The notes below the pieces were generated by a model, which worked only from the letters and a program-made list of their open reading frames with translations, ran no database searches and had not been told where the DNA came from. Positions 50,679 through 60,124 of a DNA stretch of 64,000 nucleotides are shown here, in pieces. Every line of letters starts with the position of its first letter. The first letter of the stretch is position 1. The DNA lies in contig JAGKQI010000031.1 in assembly GCA_018806915.1 (NCBI GenBank), positions 434,001 through 498,000 on the forward strand. The letters are read 5' to 3'. Position numbers and translations under genes: made by a program. Source of the stretch: Phytophthora colocasiae. Lineage: Eukaryota; Oomycota; Peronosporomycetes; Peronosporales; Peronosporaceae.

Positions 50679-51564
50679 TCCCTGGCTCCACGCGACAACC
50701 ACAGGCACCAACACAGCGCAACTTGGCGCTTTTGCAGTTTATCTCTGGAGATATGGCATGAATCGCAGCCATACAGGAAATACGTACTCTACAATCTGCA
50801 CGAAACTATGCGCTGTACGCTGGTACCATCGGAACACAGCAGGATACGACCCCGGTGTTAACGCTAGTCATGCCATACTATTAAAGGGAATTCGCCGCTT
50901 CACAGACCCAGTAGTCAAGCAGCAACCCCTGTCAGCGAACCATCTTCGAGCCATCTTCCAACGAATGGATCTAACGAGGCCACGCGATCAGCTTTTGTGG
51001 GGCGGGTTACTTCTTGGCTACTTTTTTCTACTTAGACGATCCGAGTACCTCTTCATTGGCAAACGACATCATAGTTACATCTTGCGGCTGTCAGCAATCC
51101 GGTTATTTGATTTAAACGAGCAACCCGTGGCCCCAAGGATTGCAGAATTGGTGGGGATCACGTTGACCGGCGCGAAAAACAATCAGTTTGGGCGAGAGGA
51201 AGTACGCTATCACTACAAATCGACTGACAAGATTATTTGCCCCGTCCGAGCTGCACGATGGATACATAAGGCGGCATTATTTTTCGGCACGAAACCGGAG
51301 GATCCCGCATTGGCGATGAGAAAAGGTGGAGTATCGGCGAAAGACATTTCTACAGTGATCAAGATGGCAGCTTCAGACCTCGGCCTGGACGAGACACGAT
51401 TTTCAACACACTCAGTTCGAATCGGTGGTGCCACCGCGTTATTAAACGCTGGTGCCGACCGACTGGTCATAAAACTGTTAGGTCGATGGTTATCGAACGC
51501 GTTCGAAGAGTATCCAGTCCTGTCTTCAAAAGGGTCTGCAAATCTTTCGCGGCAGATGTGCTGA
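50527..51564 (+). CDS. Element E ORF3, tyrosine recombinase (345 aa)
   Basis: ATG at 50527, overlapping ORF2 by about 150 bp in another frame. The N-terminal SAM-like part (SSRKHYSRAWAQWVAWC) and catalytic part are complete: Arg in FLLRRSEYL, H-x-x-R in THSVRIGGAT, Trp in LLGRW, and nucleophile Tyr in FEEYPVL near the end. This enzyme integrates a circular DNA intermediate instead of the DDE integrase used by LTR elements. Intact frame, TGA at 51564. Confidence 0.9.
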   Translation: MVTGADPGRLSRSLASLGALLRTGALARSSRKHYSRAWAQWVAWCVMMHYSPWLHATTTGTNTAQLGAFAVYLWRYGMNRSHTGNTYSTICTKLCAVRWYHRNTAGYDPGVNASHAILLKGIRRFTDPVVKQQPLSANHLRAIFQRMDLTRPRDQLLWGGLLLGYFFLLRRSEYLFIGKRHHSYILRLSAIRLFDLNEQPVAPRIAELVGITLTGAKNNQFGREEVRYHYKSTDKIICPVRAARWIHKAALFFGTKPEDPALAMRKGGVSAKDISTVIKMAASDLGLDETRFSTHSVRIGGATALLNAGADRLVIKLLGRWLSNAFEEYPVLSSKGSANLSRQMC

Positions 51565-51624
51565 AACCAAGCATCCAGGGTGAAGACCAGTGCATGTCAG
51601 GCGCCCTGTCTCAATTTGGGGTAG

Positions 51625-51688
51625 CCGCCACGCCACGCCCTGGTGTGGCAAAACAACATTTGCCCCAACGTTGACATTGTTGGAAATT
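51625..51688 (+). repeat. Element E repeat B1, 64 bp
   Basis: CCGCCACGCCACGCCCTGG...TTGTTGGAAATT, repeated at 51833-51896. Confidence 0.9.
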
Positions 51689-51831
51689 GTCGGTTGCGGA
51701 GGAAACGGATGAAAAGGAGTTGCGGACGAAAGCAAAGTTTCCCAATGTCGTTAGTGAATCTATAGATAGCTACGAGAGTTCAAGAGGAGTGAGCACTAGG
51801 CTCATTTCTCAAATCTCCAGGCCTCAGCTAA
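51689..51831 (+). repeat. Element E repeat A2, 143 bp
   Basis: Copy of A1 (45631-45773). The B1/A2 junction GGAAATT|GTCGG represents the expected circle junction. Confidence 0.9.
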
Positions 51832-51832
51832 C

Positions 51833-51896
51833 CCGCCACGCCACGCCCTGGTGTGGCAAAACAACATTTGCCCCAACGTTGACATTGTTGGAAATT
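51833..51896 (+). repeat. Element E repeat B2, 64 bp
   Basis: Copy of B1. It ends at the TT shared with the target. Confidence 0.9.
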
Positions 51897-53932
51897 TCTC
51901 GCGTGTCAAGGACTGCCTGGCATCAGCAGCACTTCTCGCTCACCCGAGTCCTGAGGGTGTTCTCTCTGTGTTCACAGATGCATCGGACGTTGGCTGGTCT
52001 GTCATTGTGACCGATATTCCTGATTGGAAAGAAGGTGAAGCTATTGCTGACCAACAGCATCGACTACTCCAATGTCTGAGTGGTACATTCACGGGCTCTC
52101 AGGAAAACTGGAGCGTGATTGAAAAAGAAGCTTTTGCTATTGTGGCAGCATGTGACAAGCTGTCACACCTTCTACTGAGGCCGACAGGATTTCGCTTATA
52201 CTGTGATCACAGGAATTTGATTCATGTTTTCGCTCCTGACGAGACTGTTAAAAAACATATCCGAGGGAAGCTTCTGAGGTGGGCGCTCAGACTCGGTGAA
52301 TTCCGCTACGAGATTCACCACATAGCAGGAGAAGAGAATGTCTGGGCAGATATGGTATCACGGTGGGCTCGATTGCCAGCCACACCAAGTGTACGCAGAG
52401 TGACGACCCGTAGCCAAGAAGATACTGGCCGACTACTTCTCAGACCTTTAGATGATGGAGACTTTGTGTGGCCTACTCTCGAAGGCATCGCCCGAGCTCA
52501 GAGCAAATTCGGGTTAAAATCGGACCGGAAGCGTTGTACAGAAGGTGGAGACGGGGTATACCGGAAGGATAACAAGCTGTGGATCCCCACTGGAGCTAAA
52601 GAACTGCTCCAACGTGTGTGTATCATTGCCCACTGTGGACCCCAAGGGCATCGAGGCAAGGACGCCATGATGGCACACATCGGCCGCGTATTCCACATTC
52701 CCCACTTTCGTCCCTGTGTGGACAGGTTTCTGGCAAGCTGCCTCCTATGCCATCATGTGAAAGGGGGGAAGGTAGTCCCAAGGCCATGGAGTGAAACATA
52801 CCGCTGCCAAGAAAGGAACCAAGCACTGCACTGGGATTTCCTTTACCTAGGCGAGGCCTATGGTGACCTACAGTACCTACTAGTGCTAAAGGACGATGCT
52901 AGTCATTATTGTGAGCTGGTCAAATGTGAAACACCTACAAGTGAAGTAGCAGCTGACGCACTCATGGACTGGCACAGCAGATTTGGGATTCCTCGAGATT
53001 GGATCAGTGACCAAGGGACCCATTTCAAGAACGAAGTGATCGAAGAGTTGTGTACCAGAATGAAGTGCAAGCAGATATTCTCCCCCACCTACAGCCCATG
53101 GATTAACGGGTCAGTGGAGCGTGTAAACCGAGATATCCTGCAAGTCTTACGAGTGCTTATACTGGACTACAAACTCAACCACAGAGACTGGCCGCGGCTA
53201 ATTCCCATTGTCCAAGCCAGTCTAAATCACACGGCCGTGCCTTCACTGGCAGGAAAGACTCCGGGTGAGCTGTTTACTGGGTTAGAGCCACCATCGCCGC
53301 TTCAGGCTATATACTTAGGACCTGAGATGACTCCGAGTGTACAACCGACCCGAACCTCCGCCGAGATCGAGTCGAACCTTGCCCAACTACGTGCTAGTAT
53401 ACAAGACATGCACAAAGCAGTGGCGGACGCCAGACTCAAGCAGACTCTACTTAACAAGAAAAGAGAGCGAGGCGACAACTTGGTGAATTTCAGCGTGGGT
53501 GACTACGTACTGCGATCAAGGGTGGATGAGAAAGGGCAGAACAAATTGCACGTCACCTGGATTGGACCCTACGTAGTCACGGAGGCACAACCGTACAACG
53601 TCTTCAAGGTGAAACACCTCGTGACTGGAGCAAAAGCGGATGTACACGCCTCTCGGTTGAAGTTCTTTGCCGACAAAGACCTGGAAGTAACGGAAGAGCT
53701 CCTAGAACACGTCGCTTCCCAGGGTATCATGTTGCGAGTGCGAGAGCTGATGCACCATCGCTGGAACAACAGGAGCCGTTGCTACGAAATTTGAGTCGGG
53801 TGGCACGGATTGGAAGCGATAGAAGACTCGTGGGAGCCTCTAGCTACTCTGTACAAAGACGTGAGGACGTTAGTACAGGAGTATGTTACTAGATCAAAAG
53901 ACTCAAAGCTTGAGCAAAACCTCAAAGCGTAA
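51897..53932 (+). pseudogene. Element B' C-terminal pol (RNase H, integrase, chromodomain)
   Basis: Continues the polyprotein after element E: RNase H (FTDASDVGW, EKEAFAIV, CDHRN), integrase zinc region (HCGPQGHRG...CLLCHH), D,D,E core (WDFLYLG, SDQGTHF, NGSVERVNRD) in one open frame to 53794, where CGA has become TGA within the chromodomain-like end (compare VGWHGLEAIEDSWEP). The following frame is open to TAA at 53930-53932. Better preserved than the same region of element B. Confidence 0.88.
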
Positions 53933-54237
53933 GAAACGTCAGGAAAGAGACGTTAAGCTTTAGTGTATACATGTATACCCCTTCACAGAGTGGTCTGTCA
54001 GTCACTAAATAAAGGTTTTCCCTTCATACAGTGATTGTCCTGGTCATTTCCTGGAGGATTTGCATGGTCAGTTTGTTCCAACTGCAACGTGTTGAAGTTG
54101 GTAACATAGTGTGTACAATTTGATGTGTCATCATGACATCGTCATCACCGTGTGGTGACTCACAACTAGTGAGTATTTGTAATACAAAAAGTACAAGCCT
54201 AATGTACCGAGTGGTCAGATTGGGCTTAAGAGGGGAC

Positions 54238-54630
54238 TGTAGTGGATGGCGGCTTTAAAAGCCCAACCATGACCACCGTATTGCAGTCGAGTACAACATG
54301 TGCTTGAAGGCAGCTACAGTGCTGTGGCTGACCTGCACTTGGAATGCCTGCTGATAGCAAATAGTGGCTGAGTTGGCATTAAAGCTGTTATAGCAGCCTG
54401 TACTCAGGCTGGTAAGCGTTGAAGTTGTGAACACCTGCCGTGGCCGAGCAGAACGCCCCACTAGGACGCTGGTGGCGGCGATGTAGTGTAGCGATTCGAC
54501 ATGCATGTTTTCCTAGTTCACTTTTACATTTACGATCAAGTCGACAACTACAATACACTCGGCTAGACAACTGAAGGAAGTGCCAGCTTCCCCTACCGGT
54601 GTTAGAGTTTTTCAAGTGCGACCTACTACA
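54238..54630 (+). repeat. Element B' 3' LTR, 393 bp
   Basis: Followed by GTCTC and the 3' part of GyrI-like copy 2. Confidence 0.92.
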
Positions 54631-54635
54631 GTCTC

Positions 54636-54848
54636 CCTATCGCCAACGATGCTCAAGTAGATGAAGACGCGGCAGCGACAGCGTCAATTGTTCATCGTAC
54701 ACTGCCGATTGTCCCCCGAGCTGCCTCACTGGTTTTTCTTGGGTTGTACGATACTCTGAACCCGTCGTACAGGAAGCGCTACGAATGGATTGGCAAACAA
54801 GGACTTCGTCCGAATGCGCCGGTGCGAGAGGTTTACCTCCGCATGAAC
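54636..54848 (+). pseudogene. GyrI-like gene copy 2, 3' part
   Basis: 71 codons in frame with 42678 (PIANDAQVDEDAAA, ASLVFLGLYDTLNPSYRKRY, EWIGKQGLRPNAPVREVYLR). At YLRMN, near 54848, the sequence switches to an inverted N-terminal part of another copy. The normal tail (TEIQ...) is absent. Confidence 0.75.
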
Positions 54849-55110
54849 TCCAGGTACATCTCGGACAGTGAACGGTACTTCTTCTGGAACTTGAGCGTCT
54901 TCTGCAATGGGGAGACACACTTCCACCTCTACGTCGGTCTGTCTGCCATTTTGCGTGTAGTTGATAGCGAGTGTTGGTCCTGTGGCCTGGATGTTGTGAG
55001 TCTGGGAGAATGTGAAGAGCTTCTCCCATAGTTCTCCTTGCGCTCGGTAGTTCGGTAGAACAGACCGCAACGAAAGCACTCGCAGAGCAAGCCACTGATT
55101 GTATCATCAT
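54849..55110 (-). pseudogene. GyrI-like gene N-terminal part (copy 4, inverted)
   Basis: Minus-strand frame VLSLRSVLPNYRAQGELWEK...FTFSQTHNIQATGPTLAINY...VEVEVCLPIAEDAQVPEEV...VRDVPG, an undamaged first lobe of the domain, ending at the inversion point near 54849. It is closest to the fragments of copy 3 at 37284-38250. No convincing ATG fits the frame; the minus-strand ATG at 55110 is in another frame. Confidence 0.65.
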
Positions 55111-55499
55111 GGGATCTACGAAACTGGAGATGTTAGGAAGTTGGGTGCGTTTCCTGTGGATCTGGTGATGAGGTCGAAACTAACGAAAACACTGACGCCA
55201 TTTGTCTGGATGCGATGAATTCCAGCATCGAATCGAGGTCGGAACTAACGTAACTTCTGTCACGTAAGAGTCTTACGGTAAGACGACGACGTTCACTGCT
55301 GATCTCATTGTCAATTCTGACTCGAAGGCCTTCGACAACTTGGATTGGAGCCAATGACTGCTGAAGTTTTACCTCCTCCTGAACATCGAATTTGGATTCC
55401 TCGTACGTAATGGTCAAGTGATTTCCAGTTTTGATATCTTAAGTCTTAGTTAGCAAAACGAGAAGTCCGATATCTGTTAATCAACTAATTTCTTCTTCT
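55111..55499. other. Region partly duplicated from ~38880
   Basis: 55210-55320 matches 38890-39000 (GCGATGAATTCCAGCATCGA...). A minus-strand ORF (55417-55133, SSERRRLTVRLLRDRSYVSS) spans it but has no supporting evidence. Otherwise nothing recognisable. Confidence 0.4.
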
Positions 55500-55970
55500 C
55501 ATTGTCAATTCTGGTGGAGAGAGGTCATTTCGCGCTGGGGTCACTGAAATATTCTCGAACTGAGTGACAAGAGCTGCGCCAAAACTCCTGCTGACCGACA
55601 AATGAGCTCGAGTACCTGGTGTTGAAGTTCACGGATAAAGTGTTCAAGGTGCTCAAGCTGTGGACGGTATTCTAAGAATTCTAACCCGAAAGCATTTGCC
55701 AATTTCATCCGCAAAACTTACGCGAAGGATCCAGACCGAGACGAAGCTCTAGTCAAATTTCTCTAAGGCTGTCAAGAAGACGGAGAAAAGCGTCAAGATG
55801 CTCAAGCTGCGCAGTTCATCAAGTGGTTTGATGCAGGTTTGCGACTTGCTCAAGCTTAAGCATATTACAGCGTACAAGGATAAATTCCAAGATTTAATAT
55901 GCTTGAGCCATTGCGTCTTCAGGAGTTAGGGGAGCCGCGTCCGGCAACCATGTCCTGCCAGAATTCGCAT
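55500..55970 (+). pseudogene. Degenerate RXLR effector gene (relic b)
   Basis: Near copy of relic a (38990-39385) with additional indels: same GGAGAGAGGTCATTTCGCGC start, AAPKLLLTD, then multiple stops. Homology with the 56847 gene continues to about 55890. Shared 3' flank with relic a extends to ~55970. Confidence 0.7.
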
Positions 55971-56846
55971 ATCTACAACATGTATTTTCATAACCGTCAA
56001 CGCGTATACCTCCTTTAATTATACATGTATACACTAAAACTGCACCCTTTATATCACCGGTTACGTTATCTAAGAGAGCTTGGGACGGGTGCCGAATTTC
56101 CATATATTTTAGAGTCAGACACCTTATGCCCTGTACAGTGTCGAGACTCTCGAGAGTTTCAACTATGACTCACATTAAACTCAAGTATCCAAGGAACCGC
56201 TCCTCAAGTAATGGGTCCAGTGCCTCATGGTGCTGTATGGCCGATTTGCTTTGTCGCACGGTTCGGTTCAATATGTGGTTCCTCAGTTCCTCGCTGTGCA
56301 AGGTCAGTGAGACAGTTATACATTACCATAACAGGAATTTTAGGATGGATGTGAAATGCTGTTGTCTCCGGATACATGTTTCTGCATTGGTGTACGCTTC
56401 CTACGAGAATCGTGAAGCTCTAGAGCACAAGTTCGTCAAGCCTAAGAAGCTCAGTGTCTCTGAAGAAAAAGAGAAAAACGAATGACGGTGCTGCGGTGAC
56501 GACTTCCAAGCATAACAAGTCAAATTCCGCCCCTTTTTTGCCTATCATTGATCTGTGCTCAGACTCTGAATGAGAGTACTGTACCAATGTCATTGGTCCA
56601 TATTCATTGGCAATGATGGACAAACGCAAACCCAACACACTGGCATCATCATTTTTTCACAGTATCAAATTTTACAAGTTGTCTTCAAGCTTTATCTTTG
56701 CAAAAAGAAAGCATAAAGAAACATTAATTTTAACCGGTAATTCTGTAAATTGTATTCAAGCTACCAGCCGGAAAAAATGATCAGGTTCTGCTCGTTTGAC
56801 AAAAAGGTACCCTCACAACTCAATTGTGCGCCAAGCCTACTGTATC
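55971..56846. other. Intergenic region upstream of RXLR gene 3
   Basis: No gene is supported. A 119-codon plus-strand ORF at 56126-56485 with a Lys/Glu-rich end has no recognisable domain and no signal peptide. TATACATGTATACACTAAA near 56025 is shared with the 3' region of the B-family elements. Confidence 0.4.
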
Positions 56847-57476
56847 ATGCGTTGCCGTCACTTTTTACTCCTGGCCGCAGTCGTCTTCTTTGCAAGCACA
56901 AATGCTGTTGAACAGGTCGAGATGTCTGCTAAGCGGACTCTGCGGAGTAACGAGGAGCGGGCGTTTAGCACTGGAGCCGAGGGCCTCTCGACCTGGATGT
57001 CGAGGGCGGCGCCAAAACTGTTGCTGACTGACAATGAACTCGAGCACCTGGCGATGAAGGTGACGTCCACGAATAAAGTGTTCGAGATGCTCAAGCTGGA
57101 CGACGGCCTGGACGGACTCCTGAGGAATCCCAACTTGAAAGCGTTTGCCACTTACATCCGCATGGTCGACGCGACGAATCCAGACCAAGTGCTGATTACG
57201 ACATTGATTAACCGGTACGGAGACGAAACTCTCGCAAAGTTTCTCTTTGAGGCCAAACAAGTCAAAAAGACCGAGGAAATTGCTAAGAATCTGCAAGCTG
57301 CGCAGTTCATCAAGTGGTTTGATGAGGGAAAAACGACAAACCAGGTCTTCGACTTACTCCAGCTCAAGCACATTACAGCGTACGAGGATAAATTCCACAA
57401 AATTTGGTGGGAGTACGTTGTTGCGCGCGCCCATTTAGCGAGTAAGTTAAAGAAACCATTGCCGGTCGAGATTTAA
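56847..57476 (+). CDS. RXLR-EER effector 3, W/Y type (209 aa)
   Basis: ATG at 56847 (an earlier non-ATG extension is ignored). Signal peptide ~1-20 (MRCRHFLLLAAVVFFASTNA), RTLR at residues 30-33 and EER at 36-38, unusually close together. The mature part has two W/Y-type modules (STNKVFEMLKLDDGLDGLL...LKAFATYIRMV; FIKWFDEGKTTNQVFDLLQL...YEDKFHKIWWEYV). Intact, TAA at 57474-57476. It is the likely parent type of the relics at 34578, 38985 and 55500. Expected to enter plant cells; target unknown. Confidence 0.92.
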   Translation: MRCRHFLLLAAVVFFASTNAVEQVEMSAKRTLRSNEERAFSTGAEGLSTWMSRAAPKLLLTDNELEHLAMKVTSTNKVFEMLKLDDGLDGLLRNPNLKAFATYIRMVDATNPDQVLITTLINRYGDETLAKFLFEAKQVKKTEEIAKNLQAAQFIKWFDEGKTTNQVFDLLQLKHITAYEDKFHKIWWEYVVARAHLASKLKKPLPVEI

Positions 57477-57734
57477 CAACGTGAATGCAAAATAGAGATA
57501 AAATAGTATTTTGCGCAGGTGGCGGGGGGCTGTTACCATGTCTTTCCAACATTCGAGGCCCACAACTGACGCATCGAGCTTGACCTATTCTCCAGTTGCT
57601 GTTTGGTCCAAATTGGACCACTTGGTTCCTGAGTTGCTACAGATGCTGCACACTACCGCGTCGCGGTTGGTCCTCATTCTCTTGTCGCCATTGACCGTAT
57701 CGGTCTCTCAGCTGGGCCAATATCACAGTGTCTG

Positions 57735-58178
57735 GTACTGTACTTGTTGTTTATGGTGTAATACTGAGACTTGTGTGGTTCCATTGAGACACTGGAACAT
57801 TGTTTTCTCACTTATCCGTACTTAAGTAAGTCAATATGGCGAAAAGCATGTTGGAGTAGTCTAACAGGGATGTTGGTAGAAGATGGAGAGACGACTGGGA
57901 CTACCTGTTGCTATGTTGCCTTTGTTGTGGAGAATACACACTGCATAGTGTTTCACGCAACGTGGCGACTGCGCAATGACGCATACTTCGGTGAAACACA
58001 GGCAATGTCGCTAAACATCGCTAACTTATTAAATAAGTCGAAATTTTCGAAACCCTGTCGTTTCTTGTGGAATATTGATACAAGTAGTAAAGCGCTTAAC
58101 CGAGTGCTTTTAGGCGCTTGGGGTTTGAATCTGAACAGATTGAACTTATTCCCTACCACGACAACGAATATGGACTCC
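57735..58178 (+). pseudogene. C-terminal end of a LINE reverse transcriptase ORF (split by element D)
   Basis: CLWCNTE... then, after a +1 shift, CGSIETLEHCFLTYPYLSKSIW matches the zinc-binding region at the end of non-LTR retrotransposon ORF2 proteins (zf-RVT: CxxC...H.C...W). RLRNDAYFGETQ fits the helical tail. The frame is open to 58178, where element D is inserted, and continues at 63731. Upstream RT domains are not recognisable in the window, so this is a 5'-truncated LINE. Confidence 0.65.
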
Positions 58179-58427
58179 TGTTGTTGCTGGAGCAACACCG
58201 TACTGCCGTTGCTGAGATTTGGCTCATCAACAGCACTACGACGCGACTGCTGCGGTAAGTACGGACGGTTAAAGCACATGCAGGGAACATGGACAGTTAG
58301 ACAAAGGACTGTTACTTAGCAGATCGTGGGCTCTTCAAGGACATACATTGGAAACAAGAGCAGGTAGTGAAAGTTGAGGAACTGCTTAATACATATCACT
58401 TCTACATTTCCATCGGAAGCAACAACA
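58179..58427 (+). repeat. Element D 5' LTR, 249 bp
   Basis: TGTTGTTGCTGGAGCAACAC...GGAAGCAACAACA. Confidence 0.92.
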
Positions 58428-58438
58428 AAGAATTCTTT
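58427..58438. other. Palindrome next to the 5' LTR of element D
   Basis: AAAGAATTCTTT from the last LTR base. It is the same 12-mer as in A and B although the LTRs of D are unrelated to theirs. Confidence 0.75.
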
Positions 58439-58456
58439 AGCTGGTTTGCTACCAGC

Positions 58457-60124
58457 ATGGAAGAACCTGACGACGCAATGATGCCGGTCTCCACAGGCGA
58501 GATGCCCATTGCCGTCTACCCTCCACTTCCGCCGTTCTCTGACCGTGACCTACGACTGACGGAGGAAACTACGACGCGAACGGCAGTACTACAAGGTAGT
58601 GAGACGAGGCGTCAGGTGGAAGCCCTGGCCCATCATTCTGCGGCAGCGCACCAACGGAATGCTGAGCAAATCGGTCAGGTGCGGTTGCAGCAAGATCGAC
58701 TTGCAGCACAAACATCGGAATACCTGCAAGCACAACACGAACGACAAATCTCGCTAGTTGAGCAGCAGGAAGAGATGCGACGTCAAATGGACGAACATCG
58801 CAAATATTTAGAGGAACAGTACAAGATATTGAAGGCGGCGGAACAAGCTGTTGGGCTCCAAGGACAGAGACTGGAAAGCTTATCCGAAGCGGTACAACCT
58901 CATTTGCAGGCCCGATGGGGAGCCTTTACTCAAGGTGCAGCACCGGCAGCAAGTGATCAGTCACCCGATGTATCTACCGTCACTGTGGCGGCAGGTACGA
59001 ACTTGCCTGTGCCTCCGATTTACAAAGGCAGCTCTAAGAAAGAAAAGCGGGAGTTTATGGATAGCTACGCTATTTATTCGAGACGCATCAAGGCCTTAAA
59101 TCAAGGGTCTCAAGCCAAATTCTTTGTGATGCCACTCAGTGCTTGTATTGAACAAGGCACGATGGTACGAATTTGCGGTTTTGAGCTATTCAAAGACGAG
59201 AAGGACGTTACTGAGACTGAGTGGAGGGACTATTTTTTATCTGCACGCGTCCCTGATAACACCGCGTACAAAACTCTGGATCGTGAAGTGAAGTCTCTCT
59301 GTGTTGACACAGAATTACAGGATGCGGAGTCACGCATTTCACGTCTCATGGCCGAGTTCTATGACATCATAGATAGACTGAACATGGAAGACGTTGTGCA
59401 CACCGAGCCAAAGAAAGTCGTTGGCTATTTGGTGGACGCGTTGCGTCCACACTCATTTAAGGCTGCTGTAAGGGATCAACTGAGCCGACAAATTCACAAA
59501 ACTACGAAGTCGAACCTTGCGTCATTTTTGAAATGGCTTCGAGGTGAATTGGAAGATTTCATGCGGTTTGAAGCTCATATATCGTCTCATCAACCAGCGA
59601 AAGGAAATGGCAAGCCAACACAACAGCAAGACCAGGCTAAACGCAATACCGGGGGACCGCAAGGTGGAGGTAAAACCAATATGGCCCCTGAGCAGCAGAA
59701 TAAGAGCATCAGTAAGCCGAAGTCGAAAAATTCTGGAGATCGACCTCCGAAAAAGTGCTTCAAGTGCGGTGACCAAACTCATGGCGTCTTTCAGTGCCCT
59801 GATGTTGCAGGACCAGCAGAAGCAAAGACGATTTATGAATCAACTACTGGTAAAAAGGTTCTGAAACCTGTTTTCGCTCTGGCAAAACCGAAGGATGCCA
59901 TGTCAAAGCCGTCAACAACGATTCCGTGTGCTGTCATGGACACATTGGAAACAGAAATTACCCCTGACAGTGCAGCAGACGTGTCAATGGTGACAACAAA
60001 TCTGCTGAAACAGCTAATAGCAAAGGGTGCCTGGATTAAACACCAAGAAATAGTGGGAAAAGCTGAGGTCACAGGGGTTGGAGAAAAACCTGTGCAGGTC
60101 AGAATAAAGTCCAGCTCGATCTGA
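58457..60124 (+). CDS. Element D Gag with zinc knuckle and protease start (555 aa)
   Basis: ATG at 58457. A long Gln/Arg/Glu-rich coiled coil (~60-150) precedes the capsid-like region (IYKGSSKKEKREFMDSYAIY...). Standard CCHC knuckle CFKCGDQTHGVFQC. Protease begins with TPDSAADVSMV, where the usual D-S/T-G-A is DSAA. The frame ends at TGA 60122-60124 and pol continues in another frame, consistent with a one-base change or a -1/+1 gag-pol arrangement. Confidence 0.85.
   Translation: MEEPDDAMMPVSTGEMPIAVYPPLPPFSDRDLRLTEETTTRTAVLQGSETRRQVEALAHHSAAAHQRNAEQIGQVRLQQDRLAAQTSEYLQAQHERQISLVEQQEEMRRQMDEHRKYLEEQYKILKAAEQAVGLQGQRLESLSEAVQPHLQARWGAFTQGAAPAASDQSPDVSTVTVAAGTNLPVPPIYKGSSKKEKREFMDSYAIYSRRIKALNQGSQAKFFVMPLSACIEQGTMVRICGFELFKDEKDVTETEWRDYFLSARVPDNTAYKTLDREVKSLCVDTELQDAESRISRLMAEFYDIIDRLNMEDVVHTEPKKVVGYLVDALRPHSFKAAVRDQLSRQIHKTTKSNLASFLKWLRGELEDFMRFEAHISSHQPAKGNGKPTQQQDQAKRNTGGPQGGGKTNMAPEQQNKSISKPKSKNSGDRPPKKCFKCGDQTHGVFQCPDVAGPAEAKTIYESTTGKKVLKPVFALAKPKDAMSKPSTTIPCAVMDTLETEITPDSAADVSMVTTNLLKQLIAKGAWIKHQEIVGKAEVTGVGEKPVQVRIKSSSI

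Larger units (their letters stand above)
45631..51896 (+). mobile_element. Element E: DIRS/Ngaro-like tyrosine-recombinase retrotransposon
   Basis: 6,266 bp with split direct repeats in the order A1 (45631-45773) - genes - B1 (51625-51688) - A2 (51689-51831) - B2 (51833-51896): 143-bp A and 64-bp B units, each pair identical as far as checked. This is the terminal arrangement of Ngaro/PAT-type DIRS elements. There is no target duplication. Comparison with element B shows that the empty site reads GCAGCTTTCTCG and the element joins at a shared TT. It encodes a Gag-like ORF, RT-RNase H and a tyrosine recombinase. Confidence 0.92.
42679..54630 (+). mobile_element. Element B': second Ty3/Gypsy copy of the B family, interrupted by element E
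   Basis: LTRs at 42679-43071 and 54238-54630 (393 bp each, no difference noticed), TGTAGTGG...CCTACTACA, 5-bp duplication GTCTC. The element itself is about 5.7 kb; 6.27 kb of DIRS-like element E is inserted in its RNase H region. It carries the polypurine tract AAGAGGGGAC before the 3' LTR. Near-identity of LTRs and to element B indicates very recent activity of the family. Confidence 0.93.

Noticed and set aside
55133..55417. Minus-strand 94-codon ORF
   Set aside because: Half of it lies in sequence duplicated from the 38.9-kb relic, where the frame is not maintained.
56126..56485. 119-codon plus-strand ORF with a Lys/Glu-rich end
   Set aside because: No signal peptide, no recognisable domain, many Cys/Ser runs typical of random frames; left as intergenic.
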